A stretch of 64,000 nt of DNA from an uncultured Bacteroidales bacterium (GCA_905233685.1 CAJOEZ010000017.1:1-64000), one strand, 5' to 3'. Positions 16,282 through 24,992 are shown, counted from the stretch's first letter. Numbers and translations: made by a program. Notes: generated by a model not told the origin, from the sequence alone.

Positions 16282-17787
16282 ATGAAAACAAAGCTTTACA
16301 GCCTCCTTACTGGCCTGCTGATGGCCGCCTGCGTCACAAGTTACGGACAAGAAATCGTCAGCGAGTTCAGTTTCCAAAACGGAAATATGTTTTCGAATAC
16401 CGACATCATGGAGTGTTCCGACGGCACGCTCCTGACGGGCATTTCGTATTTTAACAGCGATTACACCGAATATGGATTGCTCGTCTGCAAAACCTCACCA
16501 GAAGGCCAACTGATTGACTCCGTGAAATTCGATTATGGTACCCTTTTCGGCATCAACGGAGTGGCTGACAGCTTTGTCATTTCCAGTTTTGGCTGGAATG
16601 ATGCCGACAGCACCGAACTCTTCCAAATGACCTTCATTGATGCCGACCTCAACATCACCGAAACACGCAGCATCTCCCTTTTCAGCGGCGTCGACCCGCA
16701 TCGGCTTTCGATTGACGAGCTGATTCTTTCGCCAGAAAACGAATTCGTCGTTTCCTATTGGACGGATTTGGTAGAACACAGTTATTGGAATAAATCCGGT
16801 GTTTTCCACATCATGCGCGTCAGCCTTGATGGCACCATCGTCGCCGAAAGCGAAACCGACAAAATACTTCCCCCCAACTGGAGCAATGCGCACCCCTCCG
16901 ATAGTGCTTTGACATACTACAGCCAAGGTTTTGGCCTCTTTGAGGAATCACCCCGTGTTTATTACAAAGTGGGCGGCTACATTGGAACCAACAACAGTCA
17001 CCCTTGGCCTCTCATTGCCTATTTCTTCGATGAAGACCTTATCCTGACCGACACCGTCATATATAAATACATAGATGAAAACACCTATTTCGATTGGGCT
17101 GGCCACGAGCATTTCGTCCCCTTCGAAACAGAGACCTATCTCATGGCTGCCCAGATTCATCATCCCGATGGCGTCTATAGGGCTTCATTGGTCAAATACG
17201 ACAAGGAAAACAATCCGCTGATTGTCAAGGGCGTTGAGTCTTCAACCACTACAGGAAGTCCCATCAAAACGGTGGTGGTCGACGAAAACACCGTCTATCA
17301 TGCTTTTCTAGTCCATCAAGGTTACAGCAGCAGTGCGGTGGGGTTAGTGCGCTTAGACAACGAATTAAACAACCTTTGGAACATCACTTTGTCAGGAGGA
17401 CAATCCAATTATGCCTACGGCCAATGCCTGAAAGCCCTGCAAAACGGCGATGTGGCCATAGCCTTATTCACCACTTTTGGATACAGTGGCGACCACTTCC
17501 ACCTGTACATCATCCACGACAGCTACGACAGCACCCCTGAAAGCCCAACTACCGAATGTCCTTTCACGCTCTATCCCAACCCTGTTAAAGACTTGCTGAG
17601 CCTCAACTTCACTGCCAGCATCGAACCCGAGAGCGTGGAACTCATCAATCTGCAAAGTCAAACAATCAGCAAGGCGAGCAACAGCCTGAAAACCATCGAC
17701 ATGAGCGCATTGTCCAGTGGGGTCTATATGCTGCGCGTCATCTTGAAAGACGGGACGAGTTATTATGAAAAGATAGTGAAGGAATAA
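16282..17787 (+). CDS. Secreted T9SS cargo protein, beta-propeller-like
   Basis: Start at MKTKLYSLLTGLLMAACVTSYGQ, a signal peptide. The AAC inside it could be read as a lipobox, but the SYGQ end favours signal peptidase I. The body has repeating strand motifs (ECSDGTLLTGISYFNSDYTEYGLLVCKTSPEGQLIDSV; GLVRLDNELNNLWNITLSGGQSNYAYGQCLKALQNGDVAIAL) like those of PQQ/kelch-type propellers. The last ~75 residues are a T9SS domain: LYPNPVKDLLSLNF ... INLQSQTI ... LSSGVYMLRV ... YYEKIVKE. 501 residues. The function is unknown. It converges on purE with a 2-bp gap. Confidence 0.8.
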   Translation: MKTKLYSLLTGLLMAACVTSYGQEIVSEFSFQNGNMFSNTDIMECSDGTLLTGISYFNSDYTEYGLLVCKTSPEGQLIDSVKFDYGTLFGINGVADSFVISSFGWNDADSTELFQMTFIDADLNITETRSISLFSGVDPHRLSIDELILSPENEFVVSYWTDLVEHSYWNKSGVFHIMRVSLDGTIVAESETDKILPPNWSNAHPSDSALTYYSQGFGLFEESPRVYYKVGGYIGTNNSHPWPLIAYFFDEDLILTDTVIYKYIDENTYFDWAGHEHFVPFETETYLMAAQIHHPDGVYRASLVKYDKENNPLIVKGVESSTTTGSPIKTVVVDENTVYHAFLVHQGYSSSAVGLVRLDNELNNLWNITLSGGQSNYAYGQCLKALQNGDVAIALFTTFGYSGDHFHLYIIHDSYDSTPESPTTECPFTLYPNPVKDLLSLNFTASIEPESVELINLQSQTISKASNSLKTIDMSALSSGVYMLRVILKDGTSYYEKIVKE

Positions 17788-17789
17788 AG

Positions 17790-18296
17790 CTAATTCGTTT
17801 TGAACTTGTACTTCACTTCCTTAAGTTCAGCGTTAGCCTTGGTAATCTTGTTCTTCAGGTTTTCCTTGTAATTCAATACTTTATCGGCCATTTGGGCATC
17901 ACTTAGAGCTAACATTTCTGCGGCGAGGATGGCGGCATTCAAAGCACCGTTCACACCCACCGTGGCCACGGGGATTCCAGGAGGCATTTGGATGATGGAC
18001 AACATGGCGTCGAGTCCGTCGAGCATACCTTTTACGGGCACGCCGATAACGGGCAAGGTGGTGTTGGCGGCAATCACACCTGGCAAGGCGGCGGCCATGC
18101 CTGCGGCGGCGATAATCACTTTGATGCCACGGCCTTGGGCTTCTCGGGCAAACTGTTCCACCTCTTGCGGAGTGCGGTGCGCGCTGAGGGCGTTCATCTC
18201 GAATGGGATTTCCATCTCGTCGAAGAACTGTGCGGCTTTTTCTAAAACGGGAAGGTCGGAGGTGCTTCCCATGATGATGCTTACTATTGGAGTCAT
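17790..18296 (-). CDS. purE: N5-carboxyaminoimidazole ribonucleotide mutase (class I PurE)
   Basis: Cytoplasmic purine-synthesis enzyme converting N5-CAIR to CAIR. The family hallmarks are MGSTSDLPVLEKA (9-21), the SAHRTP loop with the catalytic His (38-43), and the glycine/alanine-rich AAAGMAAALPGVIAANT and PVIGVPVKG segments. 168 residues, normal length. The C-terminal tail is Lys-rich. It stands alone here; purK is not adjacent. Confidence 0.96.
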   Translation of the reverse strand: MTPIVSIIMGSTSDLPVLEKAAQFFDEMEIPFEMNALSAHRTPQEVEQFAREAQGRGIKVIIAAAGMAAALPGVIAANTTLPVIGVPVKGMLDGLDAMLSIIQMPPGIPVATVGVNGALNAAILAAEMLALSDAQMADKVLNYKENLKNKITKANAELKEVKYKFKTN

Positions 18297-18397
18297 ATTA
18301 GTTGGCAGTTGTTTAGTTGTTCAGTTGTCAGTTTATAGGTTTGAGAGGCAAAAATAGTTTTTTTTCGGGTTCGCGCCATAACAATGATTTCATTTTG

Positions 18398-18405
18398 TAT
18401 TTTTG
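18398..18405 (+). promoter_or_regulatory. -7 element (TATTTTTG) of hpt
   Basis: TATTTTTG, 44 nt before the ATG at 18449. Confidence 0.65.
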
Positions 18406-18448
18406 TATCGCCTAACAAACAAGGCAACAGAACACTAATACTTTGAAA

Positions 18449-18985
18449 ATGAAAACCGTAAAAGTCTTAGACAAGGAATTTGGGCTGTATATCCCCCAAG
18501 AAAAAATCGAGGCCAACATCCAGACCGTGGCCGACCAAATCAACCGCGACTTGGAAGGCATGAATCCGATGTTTCTCGTGGTGCTCAACGGGGCCTTTAT
18601 GTTTGCCTCCGAGCTATTCAAGCGGCTGACGATTCCGTGTGAGATTAGTTTTGTGAAACTCACTTCCTATTCGGGCACCGAAAGCACCAACGTCGTCCGT
18701 GAACTCATCGGCTTGGACCATCCCTTGGACGGCCGACATGTGGTCGTCGTGGAGGACATCGTTGACACGGGCCACACCATGCGCTATACCATCAAGAAAC
18801 TCCGTGACCTAAAGGCCGCCGACGTGCGCATCGCCACGCTGTTCTTCAAGCCCGACAACTTCCAATACGACTACCCCATCGACTACAAAGGCATGGACAT
18901 CGGCAACGAGTTCATCGTGGGCTATGGGCTGGATTATGACCAACAGGGGCGCAATTTGCCTGATATTTATAAGATTATTGAATAA
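18449..18985 (+). CDS. hpt: Hypoxanthine(-guanine) phosphoribosyltransferase
   Basis: Purine salvage: base plus PRPP gives IMP or GMP. The PRPP loop VVVVEDIVDTGHTM is clear, with the preceding LNGAFMFASEL and TSYSGTES segments typical of bacterial Hpt. An in-frame TTG six bases upstream also exists, but the ATG at 18449 is preferred. It has its own promoter and is followed by adk across a repeat-bearing gap, so the two nucleotide-metabolism genes may be co-transcribed. Confidence 0.95.
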   Translation: MKTVKVLDKEFGLYIPQEKIEANIQTVADQINRDLEGMNPMFLVVLNGAFMFASELFKRLTIPCEISFVKLTSYSGTESTNVVRELIGLDHPLDGRHVVVVEDIVDTGHTMRYTIKKLRDLKAADVRIATLFFKPDNFQYDYPIDYKGMDIGNEFIVGYGLDYDQQGRNLPDIYKIIE

Positions 18986-18996
18986 TAAGCTGGCGT

Positions 18997-19039
18997 TTCG
19001 ACAGGCTCAACGGCCTAGGTCCCTGAGCCTGTCGAAGGG
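18997..19039. repeat. Inverted TTCGACAGGCTCA repeat between hpt and adk
   Basis: TTCGACAGGCTCA (18997-19009) pairs with TGAGCCTGTCGAA (19024-19036) across a short loop. The right half, GGTCCCTGAGCCTGTCGAAG and the next bases, is the exact reverse complement of 29820-29842. Confidence 0.85.
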
Positions 19040-19061
19040 CCGAACCATAAAACATAACGCT

Positions 19062-19631
19062 ATGCTAAACATCGTACTTTTTGGCCCTCCCGGGGCAGGC
19101 AAAGGAACTCAATCACAGTTCCTTCGCGAGAAATACAACCTGACTTACATCTCCACGGGTGAAATCCTGCGCGAGGAAATCGCAGCCGAGAGCGAACTTG
19201 GACTTCAGGTCAAGGAAATTATCAGCCAAGGCAACCTCGTCTCCGACGAAATCGTGGCGAAAATCATCGAGAAGAAACTCTCCGAGAACATGGACTCGGC
19301 CGGTTTCCTCTTCGACGGCTATCCGCGCACAGTGCGCCAAGCCGAGATTTTAGACGAGATGATGAAGAAATACGGTATGTCGCTGACAGGCGTTTTGAGC
19401 CTTGAAGTGCCTGAGGATCTCCTCATCGAACGCATGTTGGAACGCGGCAAGGTGAGCGGTCGTGCCGACGACAACATCGATTCCATCAAGCACCGTTTCG
19501 TGGAATACGAGGCTAAGACGCGTCCCGTGCTCGATTTTTACGAAGGTAAAGATAACTTGCACGCGGTGAACGGCGTGGGTGAAATCCCGCAGATATTCGA
19601 GAACCTTTGCAGAGTAATCGAGTCACTTTAA
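19062..19631 (+). CDS. adk: Adenylate kinase
   Basis: Catalyses AMP + ATP = 2 ADP. The start at 19062 places the P-loop at the usual position: MLNIVLFGPPGAGKGTQS. The AMP-binding segments STGEILREEI and GFLFDGYPRTVRQAE and the LID start ERGKVSGRADDN are all present. 189 residues is the usual short-LID length. The frame is open further upstream, but that stretch is repeat-derived (SLSLSKG). Its stop overlaps by four bases the stop of the convergent acyltransferase gene. Confidence 0.96.
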   Translation: MLNIVLFGPPGAGKGTQSQFLREKYNLTYISTGEILREEIAAESELGLQVKEIISQGNLVSDEIVAKIIEKKLSENMDSAGFLFDGYPRTVRQAEILDEMMKKYGMSLTGVLSLEVPEDLLIERMLERGKVSGRADDNIDSIKHRFVEYEAKTRPVLDFYEGKDNLHAVNGVGEIPQIFENLCRVIESL

Positions 19632-20290
19632 TGCTCCCAGCAAACATCGCTTTTGAGGACAACAGGCGGGTTTCCTCCTATCACTTGAAATTCGCCTGAA
19701 AAGTTCGATTTCAGCATCGTGCCAGCGGCAACAATTGTATTGTCAGGCACTTCCGCACCTTTCAGCAACACGCATTTGCAGCCCATCCACACATGGTTTC
19801 CAACAATAATGGCCTTGTCGGGGTTGATGCGCTGGTTCTCCTTGTTATAGAGCGGATGCTCGTCGGTGTCCATGACGAGGATGTCCCAGCTTAGCAGGCA
19901 GTCGTCTCCGAAACGGATTTCCTTGGCGCAGACGATGGTGCTTTCCGCGGTCATGTTGAAATCCGCGCCGAGGCTCAGATGGCCGCGCACCGAGAGTTTT
20001 GAGCCATGCCCGATGCTCGCCTTGCCTCCAAAACTGACCGTGCCGCTCACCTGCCAGATGCCACGTGAGCGTTTGCGGTCGTAGTGACCCACATCGCCGA
20101 AGCCGATTTTAATCATCGCTGTTTCAACCTTATCTGGCAGTTCAACCTTGCCATGAAGTTCGCGCAAATAGGTTCGGTGCGACACCACAACGGGCAGTTT
20201 CAAGACCGTTTTCAGCGGGAAATAATGCAGGTTGAAGCGCAAGGTCTTCGGTATTGAGCAGAGGATGTTGAAGAAATCGAAGGTGGTCAT
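19628..20290 (-). CDS. Hexapeptide-repeat acyltransferase (WbbJ/colanic-acid type)
   Basis: A left-handed beta-helix O-acyltransferase of 220 residues. Hexad repeats run through ASIGHGSKLSVRGHLSLGADFNMTAESTIVCAKEIRFGDDC and again through AIIVGNHVWMGCKCVLLKGAEVPDNTIVAAGTML. The acceptor/catalytic His lies in MDTDEHPLY. The C-terminus has VIGGNPPVVLK. Such enzymes usually acetylate sugars of LPS or capsule, and no glycosyltransferase cluster adjoins it. A minus-strand TATCTTTG (20310-20317) lies 20 nt upstream. Confidence 0.85.
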   Translation of the reverse strand: MTTFDFFNILCSIPKTLRFNLHYFPLKTVLKLPVVVSHRTYLRELHGKVELPDKVETAMIKIGFGDVGHYDRKRSRGIWQVSGTVSFGGKASIGHGSKLSVRGHLSLGADFNMTAESTIVCAKEIRFGDDCLLSWDILVMDTDEHPLYNKENQRINPDKAIIVGNHVWMGCKCVLLKGAEVPDNTIVAAGTMLKSNFSGEFQVIGGNPPVVLKSDVCWEH

Positions 20291-20309
20291 AACGTTGGGT
20301 TTTATGGCG

Positions 20310-20317
20310 CAAAGATA
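20310..20317 (-). promoter_or_regulatory. -7 element of the acyltransferase gene
   Basis: It reads TATCTTTG on the minus strand, 20 nt from the start codon, implying a very short leader. Confidence 0.6.
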
Positions 20318-20349
20318 ATCATTTCACCTACAGCTGACCGAATTTTGAC

Positions 20350-20357
20350 TAATTTTG
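20350..20357 (+). promoter_or_regulatory. -7 element (TAATTTTG) placed for a leaderless mRNA
   Basis: Only five bases (CGGCG) separate TAATTTTG from the ATG at 20363. If transcription starts the usual few bases after the element, the message would begin at or next to the start codon. Confidence 0.5.
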
Positions 20358-20362
20358 CGGCG

Positions 20363-22096
20363 ATGAAACGGCATCGGTTGTTCATAGGATGGTTTTTGTT
20401 GTTGGCTTTGGCTTCGTGCCACAGGCCATTGGAAACACAAGGCATTGCGTCTTCACGACAAGACGTATCGCCCGAACTGCTGTACATCGACAGCCTGATG
20501 TGGTATCAGCCTGACAGCGCACTGACGCACTTAATTTATTATTTCAAACCCGCTGGAGACAGCATAACTATCTCAACAAGAACGGAATACAATCGTCGTT
20601 ACGCCCACCTTTTGTTGTCAGAATTGTTGTTCAAAAACCAATTTCCCCAAACCAATCGCGAAAGCCTGCTGCAGTCGGTGGGGTATTTTGATTCGTTGAT
20701 GATGTTGGAAACACGCGAGGCGGACGCATTCGATGCGTCCCTACAGTCATTTCTGGCCGCCCGCGCTCATTACATGAACGGCGTTGGCTATTACGAACAC
20801 GACAGCGTCATTGAGGCCTACAACGAATACATCCACGCCTTGGAAATCATGGAAAACCATTTTCCAATTATAGAGACGCGGCGCGCCACGTCTCTACATG
20901 CCACACCCCATATCCCCCGGTTTATGATGCTGATCCATTGTCGCCTCGGCGGACTGTTTTCCGACCAATATATGCAGGAACCCGCCATTTATTGTTTCCA
21001 AAAGGCACTCGTTTTCAACAAATTGGAACCCATTTCCCCTGACTCCTATTCCAGATCGTTGTATTCTATCGGACTTCAATACGGCAAATTGCAGCAATAT
21101 GACAGTGCATTCTATTATTACGATGAAGCCCTGCGACTATTGCCCGACACGAACAACCAGCTTTTCAGGACTTTGATGGCAAGCAAGGCCAATCTCAACT
21201 ATGCGTCAAGCGAGGATGTTGAGCCTGCCGTGAGCGACTTGAAACGCATTGCAGCGCAAGCAGAATCCTACGAAAAGCCGTGGCATTTCTTCCTCATCGG
21301 GCAGATTTATTACAACGAAAACCAATACGACTCGGCTTTGGTGTATCTAAAGCCGACCTTTGAACAAAGCAAAAATATCGAAACCAAAGCCTTGATTTCC
21401 AAATTCTTGCATGACATTTACCAAAGTCGGGGCGACGCTCTGACAGCCGCACAATATGCCGTCTATCATGCGGAACACTCGGAACAAGAAAGGGTGAAAA
21501 TGGCGCGGGTTTCCTATCTTAACGAGCTGTTTCAGAAGCATTTGCAGGAAGAACAAGAAGCCGAATTGCTCATTGAACGACGAAAAAAGATCAAGACGGT
21601 GCTTTTTGCGGGATTGCCTTTGGCGGTTTTGGTGACGGCTATCGTTATTATTTCGGCAAAGCGCAGAAACCGAAAACACATGGCGGCACAAAAGGCCGAG
21701 GCGCAACGGCAGTTGAACGAGGCACAACAACGCCACGACGAGGCGGAACGCGAGCTGCAAACCAAGGTGGAGCAAGCCGCACAGCACACGCGGGATGTGC
21801 TGCAACAACGCGCCATGACAATTTATCAATCGGGTGACAAGAACCGCTTGAAGCAGATTTTGGCCGAGTTTGAGGCTGTCTATCCGCAAGCCTTGAACGA
21901 ATTGGCCGCCGCGCATCCCGAGTTGAGCGAAACAGAACTACACATTGCCAGTCTCAATTTCCTCCATTTCCGCGCGAAGGAAGAGGCCGAATTAATGGGC
22001 TTCACCGAATACACGGCATTGAAATACCGCTCCAACCTAAAGAAAAAGGCCGGCTCCGACCCGATTTCAGTCCTATTTGAGGCCAGAAAAATCTGA
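20363..22096 (+). CDS. TPR-containing membrane regulator with C-terminal HTH-like domain
   Basis: Start at MKRHRLFIGWFLLLALASC, a lipoprotein-type signal. The following ~360 residues contain tetratricopeptide-like helix pairs (SRSLYSIGLQYGKLQQYDSAFYYYDEALRLLP; FFLIGQIYYNENQYDSALVYLKP). Next come a transmembrane helix (VLFAGLPLAVLVTAIVIISAK, about residues 410-432) and a long Glu/Gln-rich coiled coil. The last ~70 residues (LSETELHIASLNFLHFRAKEEAELMGFTEYTALKYRSNLKKKAG) resemble the LuxR-like HTH of Bacteroidota TPR regulators. The domain order (outside TPR, helix, inside HTH) suggests a membrane-bound transcription factor. It sits directly upstream of three paralogous exported-protein genes, its most likely targets by inference. 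Two palindromic repeats lie inside the coding region. Confidence 0.78.
   Translation: MKRHRLFIGWFLLLALASCHRPLETQGIASSRQDVSPELLYIDSLMWYQPDSALTHLIYYFKPAGDSITISTRTEYNRRYAHLLLSELLFKNQFPQTNRESLLQSVGYFDSLMMLETREADAFDASLQSFLAARAHYMNGVGYYEHDSVIEAYNEYIHALEIMENHFPIIETRRATSLHATPHIPRFMMLIHCRLGGLFSDQYMQEPAIYCFQKALVFNKLEPISPDSYSRSLYSIGLQYGKLQQYDSAFYYYDEALRLLPDTNNQLFRTLMASKANLNYASSEDVEPAVSDLKRIAAQAESYEKPWHFFLIGQIYYNENQYDSALVYLKPTFEQSKNIETKALISKFLHDIYQSRGDALTAAQYAVYHAEHSEQERVKMARVSYLNELFQKHLQEEQEAELLIERRKKIKTVLFAGLPLAVLVTAIVIISAKRRNRKHMAAQKAEAQRQLNEAQQRHDEAERELQTKVEQAAQHTRDVLQQRAMTIYQSGDKNRLKQILAEFEAVYPQALNELAAAHPELSETELHIASLNFLHFRAKEEAELMGFTEYTALKYRSNLKKKAGSDPISVLFEARKI
20722..20740. repeat. Palindrome in the TPR regulator gene
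   Basis: GGACGCATTCGATGCGTCC is a perfect hairpin followed by CTACAG, similar in style to the GTAGAGACG palindromes. It is in frame and does not break the gene. Confidence 0.6.
20871..20896. repeat. GTAGAGACG-type palindrome inside the TPR regulator gene
   Basis: TAGAGACG and CGTCTCTA arms enclose CGGCGCGCCA. A relative with the same arms is intergenic at 38795-38820. It encodes ETRRATSLHAT between TPR units. Confidence 0.7.
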
Positions 22097-22191
22097 ATCA
22101 TTTTTTTCGTAAACCGCTGATTTTCAACTCCACTATCCAAGAAAAATCTGAATTGACCCGTTGGAGTTGATTTTTTGACGTTTTTTTGCTA

Positions 22192-22199
22192 TAGTTTTG
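22192..22199 (+). promoter_or_regulatory. -7 element (TAGTTTTG) of the first CarboxypepD-like gene
   Basis: TAGTTTTG has a TTG at 22167-22169 upstream, 22 bp away. The predicted leader to 22368 is about 160 nt and contains inverted repeats. Confidence 0.55.
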
Positions 22200-22222
22200 C
22201 TGCAAGATAAAAAGGAAGAGAT

Positions 22223-22344
22223 TCCCTTCGGGAATGGAGTGGAGCTATGATGCCAAAACGCGGCGGATAGAGGTGTTACAAATCAGTAAGTGGCTTTGTC
22301 CGTCGCTGTATAAAACAAACGCATCTCCATTCCCCGAAGGGGAA
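22223..22344 (+). promoter_or_regulatory. Structured 5' leader with alternative hairpins
   Basis: Two small self-complementary hairpins are TTCCC-TTCG-GGAA (22223-22235) and TTCCCC-GAA-GGGGAA (22330-22344). They lie in larger arms that also pair with each other: CCCTTCGGGAATGGAG at 22224-22239 against CTCCATTCCCCGAAGGG at 22325-22341, with one bulge. Local and long-range pairings exclude each other, as in a switch, but no known riboswitch core is recognised in the 85-nt loop. Confidence 0.5.
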
Positions 22345-22367
22345 ACTCCAAAGAAAACAGCATTACC

Positions 22368-23630
22368 ATGAAAAGAAACCAATTCATTACTCTGCTTGCG
22401 TTCCTGCTGATGACCGTTTGTGCCTCTGCCCAAGAACGCGCCGTCATCCAAGGCTACTGCAAGGACGAGAACGGAAAACCCATTGAGAATGTGAGCGTTT
22501 ATGTACACGATTCGCTCCTCATCTCGGTCACGGATGAGCAAGGACGATTCACGTATAGTCTGGCCAAGGCAGGCTTGAAACTCCGATTTGCCCACATGGT
22601 CTTCGAGCCGACCTATTACACCATCAAAGAGAAAGACATCAACGGCAAAAACCTGACAATCAAGATGAAAACAAAGAGCCATGAGCTGCTTGAGGCGGTG
22701 GTGACGGCCAATGCACCCCAAATCGCCTTCGACAACCCTGTGATGAGTGTCATTGACTACACGCTCCGCGACGACGGCCTCTATTTGATCGTGTATCGTC
22801 GCCGCAACTCCGCCCTACTCCACCTCTCTTTCGACATGGACACCTTGCACGAATTACCGATTTCGTCGCGCTACAAGTACCTCAACAAGGACGCATTCGG
22901 CGACATTTACGCAATCAACGACTACCAAGCTAGTTTGGTCGGGTTCATGGAGATAGAAAATGGGAAGAAAATGATGATGAACTTCTACCATTCCATGTCG
23001 CGAAAAAGCTTCTACGACAAGTTTGCCGCCATTGTAGCCGCCTCCGACAGCATTTTTATCACAGGGCGCTACTTCATGTATAACAAGGAGATGTCCTACT
23101 ACAGCAACATGCTCGGCAGCGACGAGGAACCGCGCGAACTCCATCGCATCGTGGACGAGGAGGCACTCGACGACATTTGGCTGCTGCTCCACACGGGCGG
23201 TTTTGGTCACAACTATTGGGCCAACGACCCGATTTACAACCCGATTTACGCCTGCGACAACAAGTTTTACATCTTCGCCTACACCGACCATGAGACCATC
23301 ATTCTCGATGCTGTGGGCAACGAGATAGAGCGCTATCCCCTCACCTTCCACGAATATCGCAAATGGAACGGCAAGATGGTGCCCGACCGCCGCTGGAAGC
23401 AGAAAATGATGCTGGACGCAGCACGGAAAGAGTTCTACACTTTCTTCGTCACCGACGGCATCTATACCCTGAAACGCATCGACCTGAAAACCGGCACCGT
23501 CACTTCCGTGATGGATCTCAGCGGCTACCCCTTCGCGCAAAAAATGAGGATTCATAACGGCGTGCTGTATTTCATTTATCCGACGGGAGTGAATCGACGG
23601 AAGGCGTTATATCAGGTGAGGATTGAATGA
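22368..23630 (+). CDS. Exported protein: CarboxypepD_reg-like domain plus propeller-like domain, paralogue 1
   Basis: Signal peptide MKRNQFITLLAFLLMTVCASAQ. Residues ~25-110 form a carboxypeptidase-D regulatory-like fold of the kind that precedes TonB receptors (IQGYCKDENGKPIENVSVYV ... SVTDEQGRFTYSL ... LRFAHMVFEP). Here no plug or barrel follows. Instead ~300 residues of repeated strand pairs (DDGLYLIVYRRRNSALLHLSFDMDTLHEL; DNKFYIFAYTDHETIILDAVGNEIERYPL) suggest a beta-propeller. There is no T9SS tail and no lipobox, so a periplasmic location is likely. Paralogue 2 is closely related over the full length, paralogue 3 more distantly. The function is unknown. It has a long structured leader and follows the TPR/HTH regulator. 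Confidence 0.8.
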   Translation: MKRNQFITLLAFLLMTVCASAQERAVIQGYCKDENGKPIENVSVYVHDSLLISVTDEQGRFTYSLAKAGLKLRFAHMVFEPTYYTIKEKDINGKNLTIKMKTKSHELLEAVVTANAPQIAFDNPVMSVIDYTLRDDGLYLIVYRRRNSALLHLSFDMDTLHELPISSRYKYLNKDAFGDIYAINDYQASLVGFMEIENGKKMMMNFYHSMSRKSFYDKFAAIVAASDSIFITGRYFMYNKEMSYYSNMLGSDEEPRELHRIVDEEALDDIWLLLHTGGFGHNYWANDPIYNPIYACDNKFYIFAYTDHETIILDAVGNEIERYPLTFHEYRKWNGKMVPDRRWKQKMMLDAARKEFYTFFVTDGIYTLKRIDLKTGTVTSVMDLSGYPFAQKMRIHNGVLYFIYPTGVNRRKALYQVRIE

Positions 23631-23679
23631 ACAGTTTGGGAGAAAGCAAACATTTTGTTTTGATTTTCCATTTTTTGGG

Positions 23680-23687
23680 TATTTTTG
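23680..23687 (+). promoter_or_regulatory. -7 element (TATTTTTG) of paralogue 2
   Basis: TATTTTTG lies 21 nt before the ATG at 23709, giving paralogue 2 its own promoter and a short leader, in contrast to the long leader of paralogue 1. Confidence 0.6.
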
Positions 23688-23708
23688 CCTCGTTCAAACA
23701 GATTGATT

Positions 23709-24992
23709 ATGAAAAGACAGACTATCCTCTTAGTGTTTTTTGGTCTCGTTTTCGCCATGCAAGCCTTGGCCCAGCAACACGCCATCGTGCAAGGCATCTG
23801 TTCCAACGAATATGGCAAGGCCGTTGAGAATGTGAGCGTTTACGTGCGTGATTCACAGCTAATTGCGATAACCGACGAAAACGGCTGCTTCTCCTACACC
23901 CATGCCAAGGCCGGCGACCAACTCCGCTTCGCCCACATGGCCTATGAACCCGTCTTTTACACTATCAGGGAGGAAGACCTAAACGGCAAACCCGTCGACA
24001 TCACCATCAAGACCAAGAGCCACGAACTGCACGAGGCGGAAGTGACGGCCAACGCTCCGCACATCGCCTTCGACAACCCCGTGATGAGCATCCTCGACTA
24101 CGTGATTTGCGACGACGGCATCTATATGCTGGCCTATCGGCGCAAAAACTCCACTTTGCTCCACCTCTCCTTCGACATGGACACGCTTCACGAACTGAAA
24201 ATCTCTTCCGAATACAAGAATGTCTTCAAAGACTTTTACGGTTTTGTGCACGTCATCAGCGCCGACAAAGCCTGCCAAGTGGGTTTCAGCGGCTTCAGCG
24301 AAGGGAAAAAGAGGGAAATGTATCTATTTCCTCCGATTTCATTATCAAGGTTTTACGAGCTATACGGCCCTATCATCACGGCCTCCGACAGCGTGGTCAT
24401 TACGGGCAGGTATGCGTTTTACGGCCTTGAGCAATACTATTACTGCGTCACGCCAACAGCCGACACGATGTATTTGTTGCATCACATCGTGGACGAGGAG
24501 CGTCGGGACGACCTGATCTACATGCTGCAAAGCAAGGCGGGGCCTGACAAGTTTACGTTGTACATGCTGAGCATTTATCCGAAACTCAATTACATTTTCA
24601 ACCCGATTTTTGGCATCGGCAACAAGTTCTACCTCTTTGCCTACACCGATTGCGAGACCCTCGTCTTCGACGCCGTCGGTAACGAATTGGAACGCCATCC
24701 TCTCACTTTTCACATGCTCAAGAAATGGAATGGCAAAATGGAGCCAGACAAGCGCTGGAAGAAAAAGATGATGGCCGACGAAGCCAGAAAAGAGTTCTAC
24801 AGCTATTTCGTCAACGACGGCCTTTACACCTTGATGCACATCGACTTGGAGACAGGCACAGCCTCGCCCATCATGGACCTCAGCGGCTACCCCTTCGCGG
24901 AGATGATGCGCGTCCACAACGGGACGTTGTATTTCCTTTATCCCACGGGCGTCAATCGGCGGCAGGCGCTGTATCAGGTACGAATCGAGTAA
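23709..24992 (+). CDS. Exported CarboxypepD_reg/propeller-like protein, paralogue 2
   Basis: Start at MKRQTILLVFFGLVFAMQALAQ, a signal peptide. The N-terminal domain closely matches paralogue 1 (NVSVYVRDSQLIAITDENGC; LRFAHMAYEPVFYTIRE; TIKTKSHELHEAEVTANAP). The C-terminal body shares NPVMSILDY, LLHLSFDMDTLHELKIS, NKFYLFAYTD and the end FLYPTGVNRRQALYQVRIE. The middle segment (about residues 170-270) is the most divergent. No catalytic motif is recognised. 427 residues. 24 bp separate it from paralogue 3, which may be co-transcribed. Confidence 0.8.
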   Translation: MKRQTILLVFFGLVFAMQALAQQHAIVQGICSNEYGKAVENVSVYVRDSQLIAITDENGCFSYTHAKAGDQLRFAHMAYEPVFYTIREEDLNGKPVDITIKTKSHELHEAEVTANAPHIAFDNPVMSILDYVICDDGIYMLAYRRKNSTLLHLSFDMDTLHELKISSEYKNVFKDFYGFVHVISADKACQVGFSGFSEGKKREMYLFPPISLSRFYELYGPIITASDSVVITGRYAFYGLEQYYYCVTPTADTMYLLHHIVDEERRDDLIYMLQSKAGPDKFTLYMLSIYPKLNYIFNPIFGIGNKFYLFAYTDCETLVFDAVGNELERHPLTFHMLKKWNGKMEPDKRWKKKMMADEARKEFYSYFVNDGLYTLMHIDLETGTASPIMDLSGYPFAEMMRVHNGTLYFLYPTGVNRRQALYQVRIE

